From the NCBI GenBank assembly GCA_012845835.1, contig JABAKD010000006.1:5386318-5450317 (forward strand): a DNA stretch of 64,000 nt. Reading direction: 5' to 3'. The notes under the pieces are model-generated. The model saw only the letters and a list, made by a program, of their open reading frames with translations, was not told the DNA's origin and searched no databases. The DNA is from Undaria pinnatifida (taxonomy: Eukaryota > Sar > Phaeophyceae > Laminariales > Alariaceae). Shown here piece after piece: positions 32,613 through 43,400 of this stretch (positions are counted from its first letter, which is position 1; each line of letters begins with the position of its first letter). The position numbers were made by a program, and so were the translations under genes.

Positions 32613-32732
32613 TATATAATAATAGTAATATTAGTCACATATTTATAGTGATTAACCTCGAACGCTAATATCTACGCACCTACGTACCAGGTACAAGAAA
32701 GCGAAGGTGTGAGTTATTAGTTGTTGTAGGTA

Positions 32733-33050
32733 GATATCCTTTCAAAACAACAACGATTCGCATTTCTCCCTCTCGTGCTCAATGGCGGTGACATTGCATG
32801 ACCACATCACCTCGCCTGTTGTATTTATTTGGCAATAATATGTATCTCTTTCTTATAATTAGCGATGTCAGAAAAAAAAAGGCATCTACAATGAATGGTT
32901 GTACCTATCGATTGAAGTATTCTATCTTTCGATCCATGTACAATAACAAATTATGCAGCTTTCAACAGGTTGTTTACTACGCCTAAGAACTGGGTTGCAT
33001 ACTACATGTAACATCAAACCTTCTAGAATATTGAACATTACCAGGCGGGT
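32733..33050 (+). repeat. Duplicated segment P, copy 2
   Basis: Closely matches 29040-29233 and continues past the point where that copy meets the gap, into family A modules at 33076. It therefore predicts the content of the gap. Confidence 0.85.
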
Positions 33051-33075
33051 GATATAAAGGGGTGTCTTCTTGGTA

Positions 33076-33977
33076 CAACCGTCAGATTCGTCCCCTTCAA
33101 GGGCTTATAGTTTCCGCGCACATATTGAAATCCCCCCCCCCCCCCCCCCCCCCCCGATCCCTCTTGTTCAAACGCCCCACCTGAAAATCAAAATCTACCA
33201 GAGTAGTAAACACTACCAGTCGGCTGAAATCATCTCATTATCCATCTAGCCATCCATGCCGTAGCTCCAACTCATCTCCGCCCTCCCCCCCCCCCTCCCC
33301 TTTTGTTCCCCGCCCAGTTCGTTCAAACGCCCCACTTACAATCGAATCGGCCAGAGTAATAAACACTTCTAAGCAATTGATATCACGTCATTATCTTTCT
33401 AGCCATCCATGACGTAGCTTTCAATAATCCCCCCTCCCCCCCCTCCAACGCCCCCTCATTCCCCACACCCCGCACGATCGCCTAGACCCAGCACCGCGCG
33501 TATATCAAGCCCCTACATATATGATGCAACCGTCAGATTCGTCCCCTTCAAGGGCTTATAGTTTCCGCGCACATGTTGAAATGCCCGCTCCCCCCCCCCC
33601 CCCCCCGATCCCTCTTGTTTAAACGCCCCACCTGAAATCAAAATCTGCCACAGTAGTAAACACTACAAGCCAGCTGATATCTTCTCATTATCCATCTAGC
33701 CATCCATGCCGTAGCTCCAACTCATCTCCGCCCTCCCCCCCCCCCTCCCCTTTTGTTCCCCGCCCAGTTCGTTCAAACGCCCTACTTACGATCGAAATCG
33801 GCCAGAGTAATAAACACTTCTAAGCAATTGGATATCACGTCATTATCTTTCTGGCCATCCATGACGTAGCTTTCAATAATCCCCCCTCCCCCCCTCCAAC
33901 GCCCCCTCCTTCCCCACACCCCGCACGATCGCCTAGACCCAGCACCGCGCGTATAGCAAGCCCCTACATATATGATT
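33076..33977 (+). repeat. Family A, two tandem 451-base subunits
   Basis: CAACCGTCAGATTCGTCCCC starts at 33076 and 33527. Each unit holds two C-tracts, GTTCCCCGCCCAGTTCGTTC and CGCACGATCGCCTAGACCCA. The copies are near-identical apart from C-run length. Confidence 0.85.
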
Positions 33978-34833
33978 AATACGCGCGATCGGAGGATCAC
34001 ACACAATGTTGCGAACATCAGTGTCGACCAAATCCGCGATTTTTATATTATATGTGACCTAAACCTCTTGAAAACCCTTCCCCCCCCCTCCCCCCCCCCC
34101 CCCCGTCTATTTTTTTTTTTTTCCCTCGCTTTTTCTTGATTAAACGCCCCACTTACGATCGAAATCCGCCAGAGTAATATACACTTCCACGCCCTGGATA
34201 TCGCCTCGTTATCGTTTCAGAGCCGTCCATGCCACTGCTGCAATTCCCACCCCCCCCCGCCCCCAACGCCCCCTCCTTCCCCACCACCCGCACCATCGCC
34301 TCGACCTAGCACCACGCGTATAGCAAACCCCTACATCTATGCGACCTAAAGCCCTCCCCCCCCGCCCCCACCCCCCCCCGCCACATCCCCCCCCCCTCCC
34401 CCACAAGAAATATGTATAGTTTCCACGCACAAATTGACCTGCCCCACCCGTGCCCCCCCCCCACTCCCCCCCTCCCGCCTTCCTTTTGATCAAAATCAGG
34501 CCCCCACGTCCTTAAAAACTCCGCCCTCCCCTCACCGGATACTCGACTTATAGGATTCACTTGACAAACTGATGCATTTCCTTGCACAGCTTTCAGATTT
34601 TTTCCCTCTCAGAAACGGGTTTTATAGTATCCGCGCACAGACTGCCTAACATCACCCTGTTGACCCCGATAGCTACACTGTAGTTGCAAGGGGAGTCGCC
34701 GACCTATATCCTTAATGAGGACACACAACCAGTAACACGCGCGATCGGAGTATCACACACAGCTTGCAAAGATGAGTTTCGACAAAATCTTCGATCTCAC
34801 AGCTAGACTGTATTTTCAGTTTTTATAATATAT
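33974..34833 (+). repeat. Family A macro-repeat, unit 1 (860 bases)
   Basis: It opens GATTAATACGCGCGATCGGA, passes several C-tracts and the conserved core, and ends in the terminal module reading MSFDKIFDLTARLYFQF followed by a stop. The next unit repeats the same order. Confidence 0.8.
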
Positions 34834-35697
34834 GATAAATACGCGCGATCGGAGGATCACACACAATGTTGCGAAGATCAGTGACGACCAAATCCTTGAT
34901 CTCATAGCTCAAGTGTCGTTTAATATTACATGTGACCTAAACCTCTTGAAAACCCTTCCCCACCCCCCTCTCCCTTTCTTTTTTTCCTCGCTCTCTCTTG
35001 CTTAAACGCCCACCTAAAATCGAAATCCGACAGAGTAATAAACACTTCCACATCCTGGATATTGCCCCATTATAAATTTGAGAGCCGTCCATGCCGCTGC
35101 TGCAATTCCCCCCCCCCCCCCGGCCCCCAACGCCCCCTCCTTCCCCACCACCCGCACCATCGCCTAGACCTAGCACCACGCGTATAGCAAACCCCTACAT
35201 CTATGCGACCTAAAGCCCTCCCCCCCCGCCCCCCGCCCCCCCCCGCCACATTCCCCCCCCTCCCCCACAAGAAGGATTCATAGTTTCCACGCACAATCTG
35301 ACCTGCCCCACCCGTCCCCTCCCCCCCTTCCCCCCTCCCGCCTTTCTTTTGATCAAAATCACGCCCCCGCGTCCCTAAAAACTCCGCCCTCCCCTAACCG
35401 GTTATTCGACTTACAGGATTCACTTGATAAACTGATGCATTTCCTTCCACAGCTTTCAGATTTTTTCCCCCTCAGAAACGGGTTTTATAGTATCCGCGCA
35501 CAGTGACTGACTAACACCACCCTGTTGACCCTGATAGCTACACTGTAGTTGCAAGGGGAGTCGCCGACCTATATCCTTAATGAGGACACACAACCCGTAA
35601 TACGCGCGATCGGAGTATCACACACAGGTTGCAAAGATGAGTTTCGACAAAATATTCGATCTCACAGCTGGAGTGTATTTTCATTTTTATAGTAGTC
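34834..35697 (+). repeat. Family A macro-repeat, unit 2
   Basis: It opens GATAAATACGCGCGATCGGA, 860 bases after unit 1, and ends MSFDKIFDLTAGVYFHFYSS. It differs from unit 1 by small indels and C-run length. Confidence 0.8.
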
Positions 35698-35872
35698 TAT
35701 ACATTCTGAAAATAAAAGTACACTCCAGCTGTGAGATCGAAGATTTGCTCGAAACTCGTCTTTGCAATGTGTGTGATGCTCCGATCGCTAGTATATATGT
35801 GTATACGGAGTAGATGAGTTTCGACAAAATCTTCGATCTCACATCTGGAGTGTATTTATATTTTTATTACAT
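35698..35872. repeat. Family A terminal modules, one inverted and one direct
   Basis: A minus-strand end (reading TSFEQIFDLTAGVYFYF) at 35705-35765 faces the unit upstream across TAGTAGTCTATA. A plus-strand end (MSFDKIFDLTSGVYLYFY) follows at 35814-35870. Confidence 0.75.
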
Positions 35873-35873
35873 A

Positions 35874-35940
35874 CTACAAGGGCCCCGCATGCGTGCCGGC
35901 ATACGCCGGCACCCATGCTTCGGGTGGGGCAGGACAGCAA
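35874..35940 (+). repeat. Hairpin-bearing repeat, copy 1
   Basis: CTACAAGGGCCCCGCATGCG is followed by the hairpin GCCGGCATACGCCGGC and CCCATGCTTCGGGT. An inverted relative lies at 56490-56570. Confidence 0.6.
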
Positions 35941-36444
35941 TTCGAATTGTTCGATTCAATATTTGGTAGAGTAAAGAAAGTCACCACACACAATCATCGT
36001 CTGCGCGTACAGTATGTAAGGTAATGCCAAGACGTCGATATAGACTAACAACCATAACAATGTACTACTAACAATAGCTACGTACCGTTTTTTAAGTGAA
36101 TCCGATTCCGAGCTTCATCCATCAGATTTCGATAGGATAAATCCGAGCACACGCCGACTAACCCTTTAGTCTGGCGACGAAACGTGCCGAGTGCGTTTCT
36201 TATGATAGTTTACTTAATCAAGCACCCGGCGCCAATAAGGTGACTGACCACGTCAGCTGCGCGTGATTAGAGAAGTTGTACATGGACCAATTGCATAATA
36301 CAACAACAGTCAGTCCAGATCGAGTTGATCGGTGCAGCTTGCTTGGGTATCGTATCATTACAGCAGCAGTGATACACTTCACTTCTTTTCTTTTTCCCAT
36401 CCCATTGATTGTGATGCTCGTGTTACTCTCGCCCTTCCAATGCA
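35941..36444. other. No feature seen
   Basis: Single-copy sequence. Confidence 0.3.
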
Positions 36445-36762
36445 GTAGTATAACTTAGATCCGGGGTCATATAGCGGGCTCCCCTCCCCCCTCCCCACTA
36501 CGGTACATGCCCTAATTTTTATCGCGAGAAGAGTTCAGCATTTTCTTCCCTCGTCGATTCGGGTCGATTTGTACCTACCCACGCTGCTAGGCGATTTCAG
36601 CAGTTAGTTGATCCTTTTTTTCTCATTTATTTCTGCAAATAAATAAAGCCAACCAATCTCACGACGGTGGCTATTTAGCTCAAGGGCCAACTCTAGTATT
36701 AATAGGAGTAGTATTCGAGTGTAACCCCACTAGACCACCGGGGCGATCGGCTCTATATCACT
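36445..36762 (-). mobile_element. SINE-2, near full length
   Basis: On the minus strand the head GATCGCCCCGGTGGTCTAGT carries a tRNA-type A box. A diverged middle follows, then CGCCTAGCAGCGTGGGTAGG, TCGACGAGGGAAGAAAATGC, CGCGATAAAAATTAGGGC and GACCCCGGATCTAAG. It abuts a plus-strand SINE-1 head-to-head. Confidence 0.75.
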
Positions 36763-36943
36763 CACTGTCCCGGTGGCGTATCAGGTGATATCCTCGAGCC
36801 TGGTATAGGTCAGCTTCGTGAGTTCGAATCCCCCCGAGGGCGTACTCGTATAATTTTTCGTCTTGTGCACTAATTGAGTTGCGGAAAGCGCGAGAGCGTG
36901 AGTTAGCAACACTCGATGAAAAATCGACGATCAGTGGGTGCTG
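36763..36943 (+). mobile_element. SINE-1, 5' part of an interrupted copy
   Basis: A box GGTGGCGTATCAGG and B box GAGTTCGAATCCCC are intact. The body proceeds to AAATCGACGATCAGTGG, where it is broken. The rest of the same copy resumes at 37755. Confidence 0.8.
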
Positions 36944-37432
36944 TGAAGGAGTCGTGGTGCCGGATGGTGGGAGGGAAAGGACGCAGGGGTATCAGCTTCT
37001 CTTGGAGACAGCACCGTTTCTTCTTTGTTGATTTCTTATTACTGGCGTTGAGCTATGAGAAGCTCGAGGAGACAGGAAAAGGAGAAGGAGTGAGAGCATG
37101 GGGGTGGGGTGAGGCTCAAAAAGTTCGCTTCACCCTCCAGCATTGCTGCTGTGCTCTCTTCTGGACCTTTACCTATAGAACGTACAAGCAACGTTCTCCT
37201 AGGTGTTCTATATTCCCATGAGCGCTTAACGCGCTTACTTCTACCTATATTGTCCAGAGGAGGGACGTTCCATTACCGAGAACGCTCTTGTGGTATAAGC
37301 TAGCTATTATCTACGGGTTATCCGCTTCACTCAGAATATTTCGTTTAAGAGAATCTTCTTGTGGCCAATAGGCCGTAACTCTGCGGACTATCTTACCGAA
37401 TCTATTGCCCGCTATACCAATACTCTATTACA
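36944..37432. other. Inserted sequence inside SINE-1
   Basis: This and the L element downstream separate the SINE halves. GTGCTG stands at both junctions (CAGTGG-GTGCTG-TGAAGG and ATTACA-GTGCTG-AACCC), which could be a 6-base target duplication for the whole 0.8 kb insert. Frames here (101 and 64 codons) are not recognisable. Confidence 0.5.
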
Positions 37433-37743
37433 TTAGCCCACCCTGAATAGTCGTATATGCAGACCTCAAGACGGTCGAAAGATGATGACAGAGTTCATCC
37501 TAAAAGACCGGGAAAGGGGGTCGAAGATGCGGCTATTCGAAACAAACACATGAGGCTATAGATTCCCCCACACCTCGTAATGAGGCCTAAACGCCAAGGA
37601 TAGGGCCATTTACTAATAAAGCAGATCGCTGAAAGAAAAGCCATAGGAAGATAGAGGAAAACAGAAAACCCAGAATGGAGCAACCTATGTAGAGCAGCCA
37701 AAACTGGAAACCAAAAAGGAAACCTGAAGACTAAGCGATCGAC
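37433..37743 (-). mobile_element. Family L element with 11-base target duplication
   Basis: It is bounded by ACTCTATTACA at 37422-37432 and 37744-37754. The end at 37433 is TTAGCCCACCCTGAATAGTC, as in all L copies. The interior has GGTCGAAGATGCGGCTATTC and CACACCTCGTAATGAGG. An 11-base duplication fits target-primed retroposition. The ends of other copies (14.9, 18.2, 40.5 and 40.8 kb) also meet TGT(A/T)AT, suggesting a preferred site. Confidence 0.75.
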
Positions 37744-37754
37744 ACTCTATTACA

Positions 37755-37868
37755 GTGCTGAACCCTATGCGCCAAGAAAAATGAAGGCAATAACCGGGGG
37801 GGGAAGGGAAGGACGACACCTGTGGCTACGGCTTGTATGTCCAGACGCTGGAAAGTAGAAGTGTGCCA
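37755..37868 (+). mobile_element. SINE-1, 3' part of the interrupted copy
   Basis: GTGCTGAACCCTATGCGCC, AGAAAAATGAAGGCAATAAC, GACGACACCTGTGGCTACGG and CGCTGGAAAGTAGAAGTG, then an AAAAC-rich tail. It continues the copy that begins at 36763. Confidence 0.8.
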
Positions 37869-38559
37869 AAAACAAAACAAAACAGTAGAAGAGATTATCA
37901 ATCAGCAATCAGCAGCAATAAGGAGCACGTCAAGTACGAAGCAGCACAAACTTATTTGTCAGTTACGTACCAACACGACCGCTTGCACTTGACCGGCAAA
38001 CGACCACTGCTTCAACAGAGTCAGGGACCACAGCAACAACAAAGCACGCCATGCTACTGTCTACTTACCACCACCTACGAGTGGCGCAGCTTAACAACAG
38101 GAGTAACTTGCATAATACAAACCTCGAGGCCCCCGGGACGCAGCCACTCGCAATGCTGCTGTGTGGCTTTTCCTGGCGCAGTAATCGTAATCACTACTAT
38201 CTCCTCCTCGTTCAGCCATGCGTGCGCTTGCCACGTCTATATCCATGTACGTATGTACGTGTACCTACCGAAATTCAATAAACCAATGCAGTACTACTAT
38301 GATCCCTACCGCAGTACCATGTTTTTTTTTACAGTAATAATATTATTTTATAACTAATTTTCAAGGACGCCATTGTTTGTTTTGGGACGAAACATGACGC
38401 CAATTTGAAAATAATGTCTTGCCAATTTTTATTTTATCAACCTCTCCATACATGAAGATCCGAAGAATAACTGGAGAGTACCGTTCAAAATACAATTTTT
38501 TGCGCGCTTCTGGCTTGGACGGCGGTCTTCGAACAAAGTGATTTGACCTAGAAATGCTA
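37869..38559. other. No feature seen
   Basis: A 174-codon frame (37833-38357) starts inside the SINE and has no recognisable domain. The stretch is otherwise single-copy. Confidence 0.3.
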
Positions 38560-39690
38560 CAGCACTGCCCCTGAGCTATACTTGATCACTTGACTCAGTA
38601 ACTCAGTGGGTAGTGTTGCTATTATGTATATATATATGTTAAACTATCAAAATAGCCATTCACAATGTCAGCGCGCACGCTTGAAAAAGACAAATAGAAA
38701 GTCGGTGAGAATCGAACACACGACACTTGGCACTGCCCACTGTCACTTGAGTTAGTAACACTCACAGTGAGTGGGTTATGCTTAAAAACCAACCAAATAT
38801 GTTTTCCAGTTCGTTAATTAATTATCCCCGACTTCGTAAGAGGGATCTCCGGAGCTATCCCCTCTCCCCGTACTACAGTTGGTAGTACTCAGGAGAACAC
38901 TAACAGCTATCGTAACCATTCATAACGTCTCCAGCGCGCACGCTCCTGAATACCAAACATGATCTGGGTGAGAATCGTACTCACGACACATCCTTCGTTG
39001 GTTACATAGCACTATACCCACTGAGCCGGAAGGCAACGACACACAGCGGTAGTGGTAGCTACGATAGGGCAAGCGCTTCAAGGCGGCCATTAAAAAAGCG
39101 TCGTCAGGAAGAAGTTTACATTCTAATTTGGAAATGATGCCAATATGGAAATGCTGTCCCTTGATATTTCCGTTCAAGCTCTAAATATGGCAAGATCCAA
39201 GAGTAGCTCGAGCGTATACCGCCCAAAATACAAAAAACGCACTTCTCGCTTGTCTCGCTCAGCGTCTATCCGCGTTCACGTCGAGGTGCGGAACGGATAC
39301 GGCAGGGCGAGGGGCGTTGGAGCCGCCCCCCGAAGACGGAGCTCGAACGAAGCTATTTGACCGAAAGTTCCAGTTCCGAGAATCGCATACTGAGCCGAAA
39401 GGAAACGACACACAGCAGTAGTAGCTACGGTAGGGCAAGCGCTTCGAGGCGGCCATGATAAAAGCATCGTCGGGAAGAAGTCTAGAGGCCAATTTGGAAT
39501 GACGCCAATTTAGAAATGTTGTCCCTTATTTATTCGTTCAAGCTCTACATATGCCAAGATCCAAGAATAGATCGGGCGTATACCGCCCAAAATACAAGAA
39601 AAAAGTGCACTTCTCGCTTGTCTCGCTCAGCGTCTATCCGCGTTCACGTCGAGGTGCGGAACGGATACGGCAGGGCAAGGGGCGTTTGTA
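38560..39690 (-). repeat. Family Q repeats, minus orientation
   Basis: Inverted relative of 53667-54500. Shared blocks include GGTGAGAATCG(T/A)AC(T/A)CACGACAC (a B-box-like complement), GAAGGCAACGACACACAGC, GGCGGCCAT and GCGTCTATCCGCGTTCACGT. Part of the unit occurs twice in tandem here (39170-39360 and 39500-39690). The frames starting SASIRVHVEVRNGYGRA are repeat products. Confidence 0.65.
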
Positions 39691-40060
39691 ATGGAGTGCC
39701 CTCCGTAGAAGGATAGGTTATAGATTCGACGTGAAACCATGTCATGGTTGAGGTGAAACCACGTGACATTAGATTTCACATTCACGTCAAGGCCATCATA
39801 GATGGGCGATAATGTAGGTGACGATGATGGGACAAGCAGGACGCCCCACATCTTACTACCTGTTCTACCCTGTTTGCCCTGCTCTACCCTGCACTACCCT
39901 GCTGCCCTGTTATGTCTGTCTTTTAGTATCCAATGTAGGGAAATAATGCATATGAGCGTTGAGTCCATCCAGCGAGCCATAAGGAGAGACCAAAAAAGAC
40001 ACTGGAATCCATCAGGAGCACGCTTCTCAACACCGACCAACCACGCATCCCCCTCTCGGA
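39690..40060 (+). repeat. Family K repeat, copy 2
   Basis: TGTAATGGAGTGCCCTCCGT, GATTCGACGTGAAACCATGT, CACGTCAAGGCCATCATAGA and TACCCTGCACTACCCTGCTG, ending with ACACCGACCAACCACGCATC. Confidence 0.75.
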
Positions 40061-40497
40061 ATACCACTACATTTGGCGTCGTTGGAGCAGTGAGCGTGTC
40101 GACCTTGGGCTTGCGCGATCTCCTCCCCGGTGGTCTTCTCTCCCCAAGGCAAGCTCTTTTCACCTTGCATAGCTTTGCATTTTACTTTTTTTTCCGTCTT
40201 TTTTCAGATAGTTTTTCTTTGTTTTTTTTCCTTTCGCCTTTTAACATACTTTCTTCCTCTCAGTAGCGAGCTTGGTTATCCTTTTGTCTCCTATCCGTAA
40301 ACCACTGGCGCCTTCGGGCCTCTGCTTTGTGACCGACACGTTGGGTCTGCAGCTACCACGGCTTTGCGGCAGCAGCTTTTCGACATATTGTCTCCCCGTG
40401 CTCTCTCTTTGTGGAACACTACTATGACAATCGAACAAATAAAGTTCTCCCCTATATTTGTTTTTGTGCTATATTTATTTGTCCTTACCTCTTGTTT
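40061..40497. other. T-rich spacer, no supported gene
   Basis: Overlapping frames at 39802-40266 (plus) and 39894-40163 (minus) run from family K into T-rich DNA. Neither is supported. Confidence 0.3.
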
Positions 40498-40815
40498 TCC
40501 AACCCCATTACATTAGCCCATCAACAGAAAAAAAAATACAGTGGCCGCGCCCTTCGTGTTTTCGTAGGCCGATTGCTACTGGTATACCGTAGGTACATAC
40601 CCTTTCTCGAGCTCTCACGGTTGTAAGCTCCATCGTAGGGTTGTATATCTTGCAATGAGGTATTTAAGCCTCATCATCACGAGGTGCGGGGAAATCGATA
40701 GCCTCATTTTCGTGTGTTTCGAATAGCCGCATCTTCGATCCCCTTTCCCAATTCTGGATGTTTTGTTGACATCCTTTGGTTGCCAGGTGATCTGCATCTA
40801 CGACTATTCAGGGTG
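40498..40815 (+). repeat. Family L repeat, copy next to a reversed end fragment
   Basis: A short minus-strand L end (CCATTACATTAGCCCATC) is at 40498. The plus copy runs from about 40620 through CATCATCACGAGGTGCGG and GAATAGCCGCATCTTCGATC to CAGGGTGGCCTAATGTAATG. Confidence 0.65.
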
Positions 40816-41165
40816 GCCTAATGTAATGGAATGCCATCCGTAGAAGGATAGGTTATAGATTCGACGTGAAACCATGTCATGGTTGAGGTGAAACCACGTG
40901 ACATTAGATGTCACATTCACGTCAAGGCCATCATAGATGGGCGATAGTGTAGGGGACGATGACGGGACAAGCAGGACGCCCCATATCTCACTATCTGCTC
41001 TACCCTGTTTTGCCCTGCTCTGCCCTGCGCTACCCGGCTGCCCTGTTATTTCCGTAGGAAATAATGCATATAAGCTTTTGAGTCCATCCAGTGAGCCATG
41101 AGGAGAGACCAATAAAGACACTGGAACTCATGAGGAGCACGCTTCCCAGCACCGACCAACCACGC
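40816..41165 (+). repeat. Family K repeat, copy 3
   Basis: TGTAATGGAATGCCATCCGT and the same order of blocks as copy 2, with high identity. It starts exactly at the end of the L copy. Confidence 0.75.
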
Positions 41166-41169
41166 ATTC

Positions 41170-41300
41170 CCCTCTCGAAATACCACTAAACGTTGGAGCC
41201 GCCCCCCGAAGACGGCGCTCGAACGAAGCTATTTGACCGAGAATTCCAGTTCCGAGAATCGCATACTGAGACCGAGACGAAAAAAACTCCTCACCGAATC
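41170..41300 (-). repeat. Family Q end fragment
   Basis: ACGTTGGAGCCGCCCCCCGA, GCTATTTGACCGAGAATTCC and CTGAGACCGAGACGAAAAAA are the inverse of 53667-53790. Both copies end at the same place near a C- or G-run, marking a true terminus. Confidence 0.65.
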
Positions 41301-41334
41301 CCCCCCCCCCAAAATGATCATATATAAAATGACT

Positions 41335-41835
41335 TACAGGATATACATGATAAACTGGTGCATTCTTTCCAAAACCGTCAGATGTATCCCCATGAAGGAT
41401 TTATAGTTTCCAAGCACAAATTGAGCTGCCCCGCCCGTCCCCCCCCCCCCCTCCCCCCCCCCCCCCACCCCCGCTCCCTTTTGATCAAAACCAGGCCCCC
41501 ACGTTCTTCAAAACTCCACCCGCCCCTCACCGGTTATTCGACTTGCAGGATTCACTTGATAAACGGATGCATTTCCTTCCACAGCTGTCAGATTTTGTCC
41601 CCCTCAGAAACGGGTTTTATATTTTCCGCGCACAGACTGACTAACACACCCTGTTGACCCTGATAGCTACACTGTAGCTGCAAGGGGAGTCGCCGACCTA
41701 TATCGTTAATGAGGACACACAACTCGTAAAACGCGCGATCGGAGTATCACACACAGCGTGCAAAGATGAGTTTCGACCGAATATTGGATCTCACAGCTGG
41801 AGTGTATTTTCATTTTTTATAATATATTTATATAT
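41335..41835 (+). repeat. Family A, full copy
   Basis: Standard module order. The peptide frame reads MSFDRILDLTAGVYFHFL and then stops because of one extra T. Confidence 0.85.
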
Positions 41836-41844
41836 ATATATTAC

Positions 41845-41930
41845 ATACGGAGTATCACACACAGCTTGCAAATATGAGTTTTTTTCGACAAAATATTTTC
41901 GATCTCACAGCTGGAGTGTATTTTTTTTAA
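41845..41930 (+). repeat. Family A terminal module alone
   Basis: CGGAGTATCACACACAGCTT, a frame-shifted peptide start with an added TTTT, then CTCACAGCTGGAGTGTATTT. Confidence 0.75.
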
Positions 41931-41974
41931 TGTAATATATGTATGGAGCTTTTTTCTTTCATAAACACAAACTA

Positions 41975-42160
41975 ACGAACTGCCAAGAGCGCTTGATAGC
42001 AGCGTGGGTAAGCACAACTCGACGTGACGAGTCGACGAGTGAGAGAGAAGTGCTGAACTGTTCTTACGATAAGCATGAAGGCGCGTACTGCGTATAGTGG
42101 GAAGAGGGGTGGAGGCAAGAGACTGATTAGTGGCCCTGGGTCCGAGTTATGTCCTGAAAA
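41975..42160 (+). mobile_element. SINE-2, body only
   Basis: ATAGCAGCGTGGGTAAGCAC, GAGTCGACGAGTGAGAGAGA, ACGATAAGCATGAAGGCGCG and GGCCCTGGGTCCGAGTTATG. The tRNA head is missing. Confidence 0.6.
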
Positions 42161-42690
42161 AAAAAAAGAAAACGTACGTGCAAAGACGATAGATGGGACG
42201 ACCAAAACTAAAACTATCTAGACTAAATGTATACTCGAATATATCTTTCTTATTATACTGGTATAAAAGAACGCCAGATCTCGCTCGGGTCTTCATTCGA
42301 TCAATACAGGTAAACCTGGTGTGTGTGCCTTTTTGCATTACATCAAGAAGAAGAGCAGAAGTCTAAGAAGAGAGATCGCTTCGGAACAACAGTATACTGC
42401 TGTAGTAGGAGTAGTATAGCCATCGACGTCCACCGCATGTTCCATCATGACTCGACAGCAGCACCAACAACCCGAGCATCGCCAGACCTGGGCTGGACCT
42501 CCGCTGGCCTGCCACATAAAGTATATAGACGAAGTATACAGGGAGTACACAGGAAAACTTGCGTACGAACCCGGTAGACCCAAACAAACAGCCCACTCCA
42601 ACAGTTAACTCACACTACGTAGTCTATAATAAAAACAATTAATTATCATTGTTTCATGCATGGGCTGAATTCCACATAAAATATATGTGT
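42161..42690. other. No feature seen
   Basis: Overlapping frames of 77-87 codons are present without recognisable content. Confidence 0.3.
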
Positions 42691-42694
42691 CTGT

Positions 42695-42945
42695 TTTTGT
42701 CCCCCCCCAATGCGGGTTGTGCAGTTTCCGTGTGCAGAACAAGGTTTGCACGTCTTAGTCCTGCTGACCCTGGCATTATTAGCAGGGGACTCACCGACCT
42801 GTATCCTTCGCGAGGAGGGTATACATACCCCGTATAACACGCGCGATCGAAGTGTCACACGCAGCTCGCAAAGCTAAGTTTTGATCAAAAACCTTTTGGT
42901 CGATCTCAGCTAAAAAATGAAGTGTAATTTTTCACTTATTAAATA
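42695..42945 (+). repeat. Old, diverged family A copy
   Basis: GTTTTTGTCCCCCCCCAATG, GTTGTGCAGTTTCCGTGTGC, GGACTCACCGACCTGTATCC and GTGTCACACGCAGCTCGCAA align with the core at low identity. The peptide frame is destroyed. Confidence 0.65.
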
Positions 42946-43158
42946 GTCTATGCTCTCCTTTCTTTGTGAGTAGTCCCCGGTGTGCTGCGGCTTGCATATA
43001 CCAGGTACATAGATAGTACTCCGTATATGTTATGCCTTCGTGTTCAGTGGGGTTGGCAGTGCATGAGTGTGCATGGCCAAATCATCTTGCTGTAAATATT
43101 TGCAATTTATCTGTTGTCTACAAGTATCTCTTCTGTCTTGTAGTTTGTCACCACAGCA

Positions 43159-43400
43159 GTGTGTGTGTGTGTTCTTCACATTAAACCGTTCTTCTACTCG
43201 TCGACATCCAGCACACCCAGTGTCCGTACTGATTCTTCACCCTAGAAAGATCAGCTCTGTGGTCACAAGCCACGACACAGAGATAATGCATCGTAATGCA
43301 TTCGACAACGCAATGTCATGCCCTAGTACTGGGTACGACAGGCACAACATACATACGTCAGCAACAGAAATACATTGGAAGAGAGAAATACGAAATAAAC
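43159..43400 (+). mobile_element. 241-base retroposon, second copy
   Basis: It matches 23505-23746 base for base except one position (CATCCAGC for CACCCAGC). It is followed directly by (AAAAAC)n, which may be its 3' tail. No matching target duplication is visible next to it. Confidence 0.85.
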
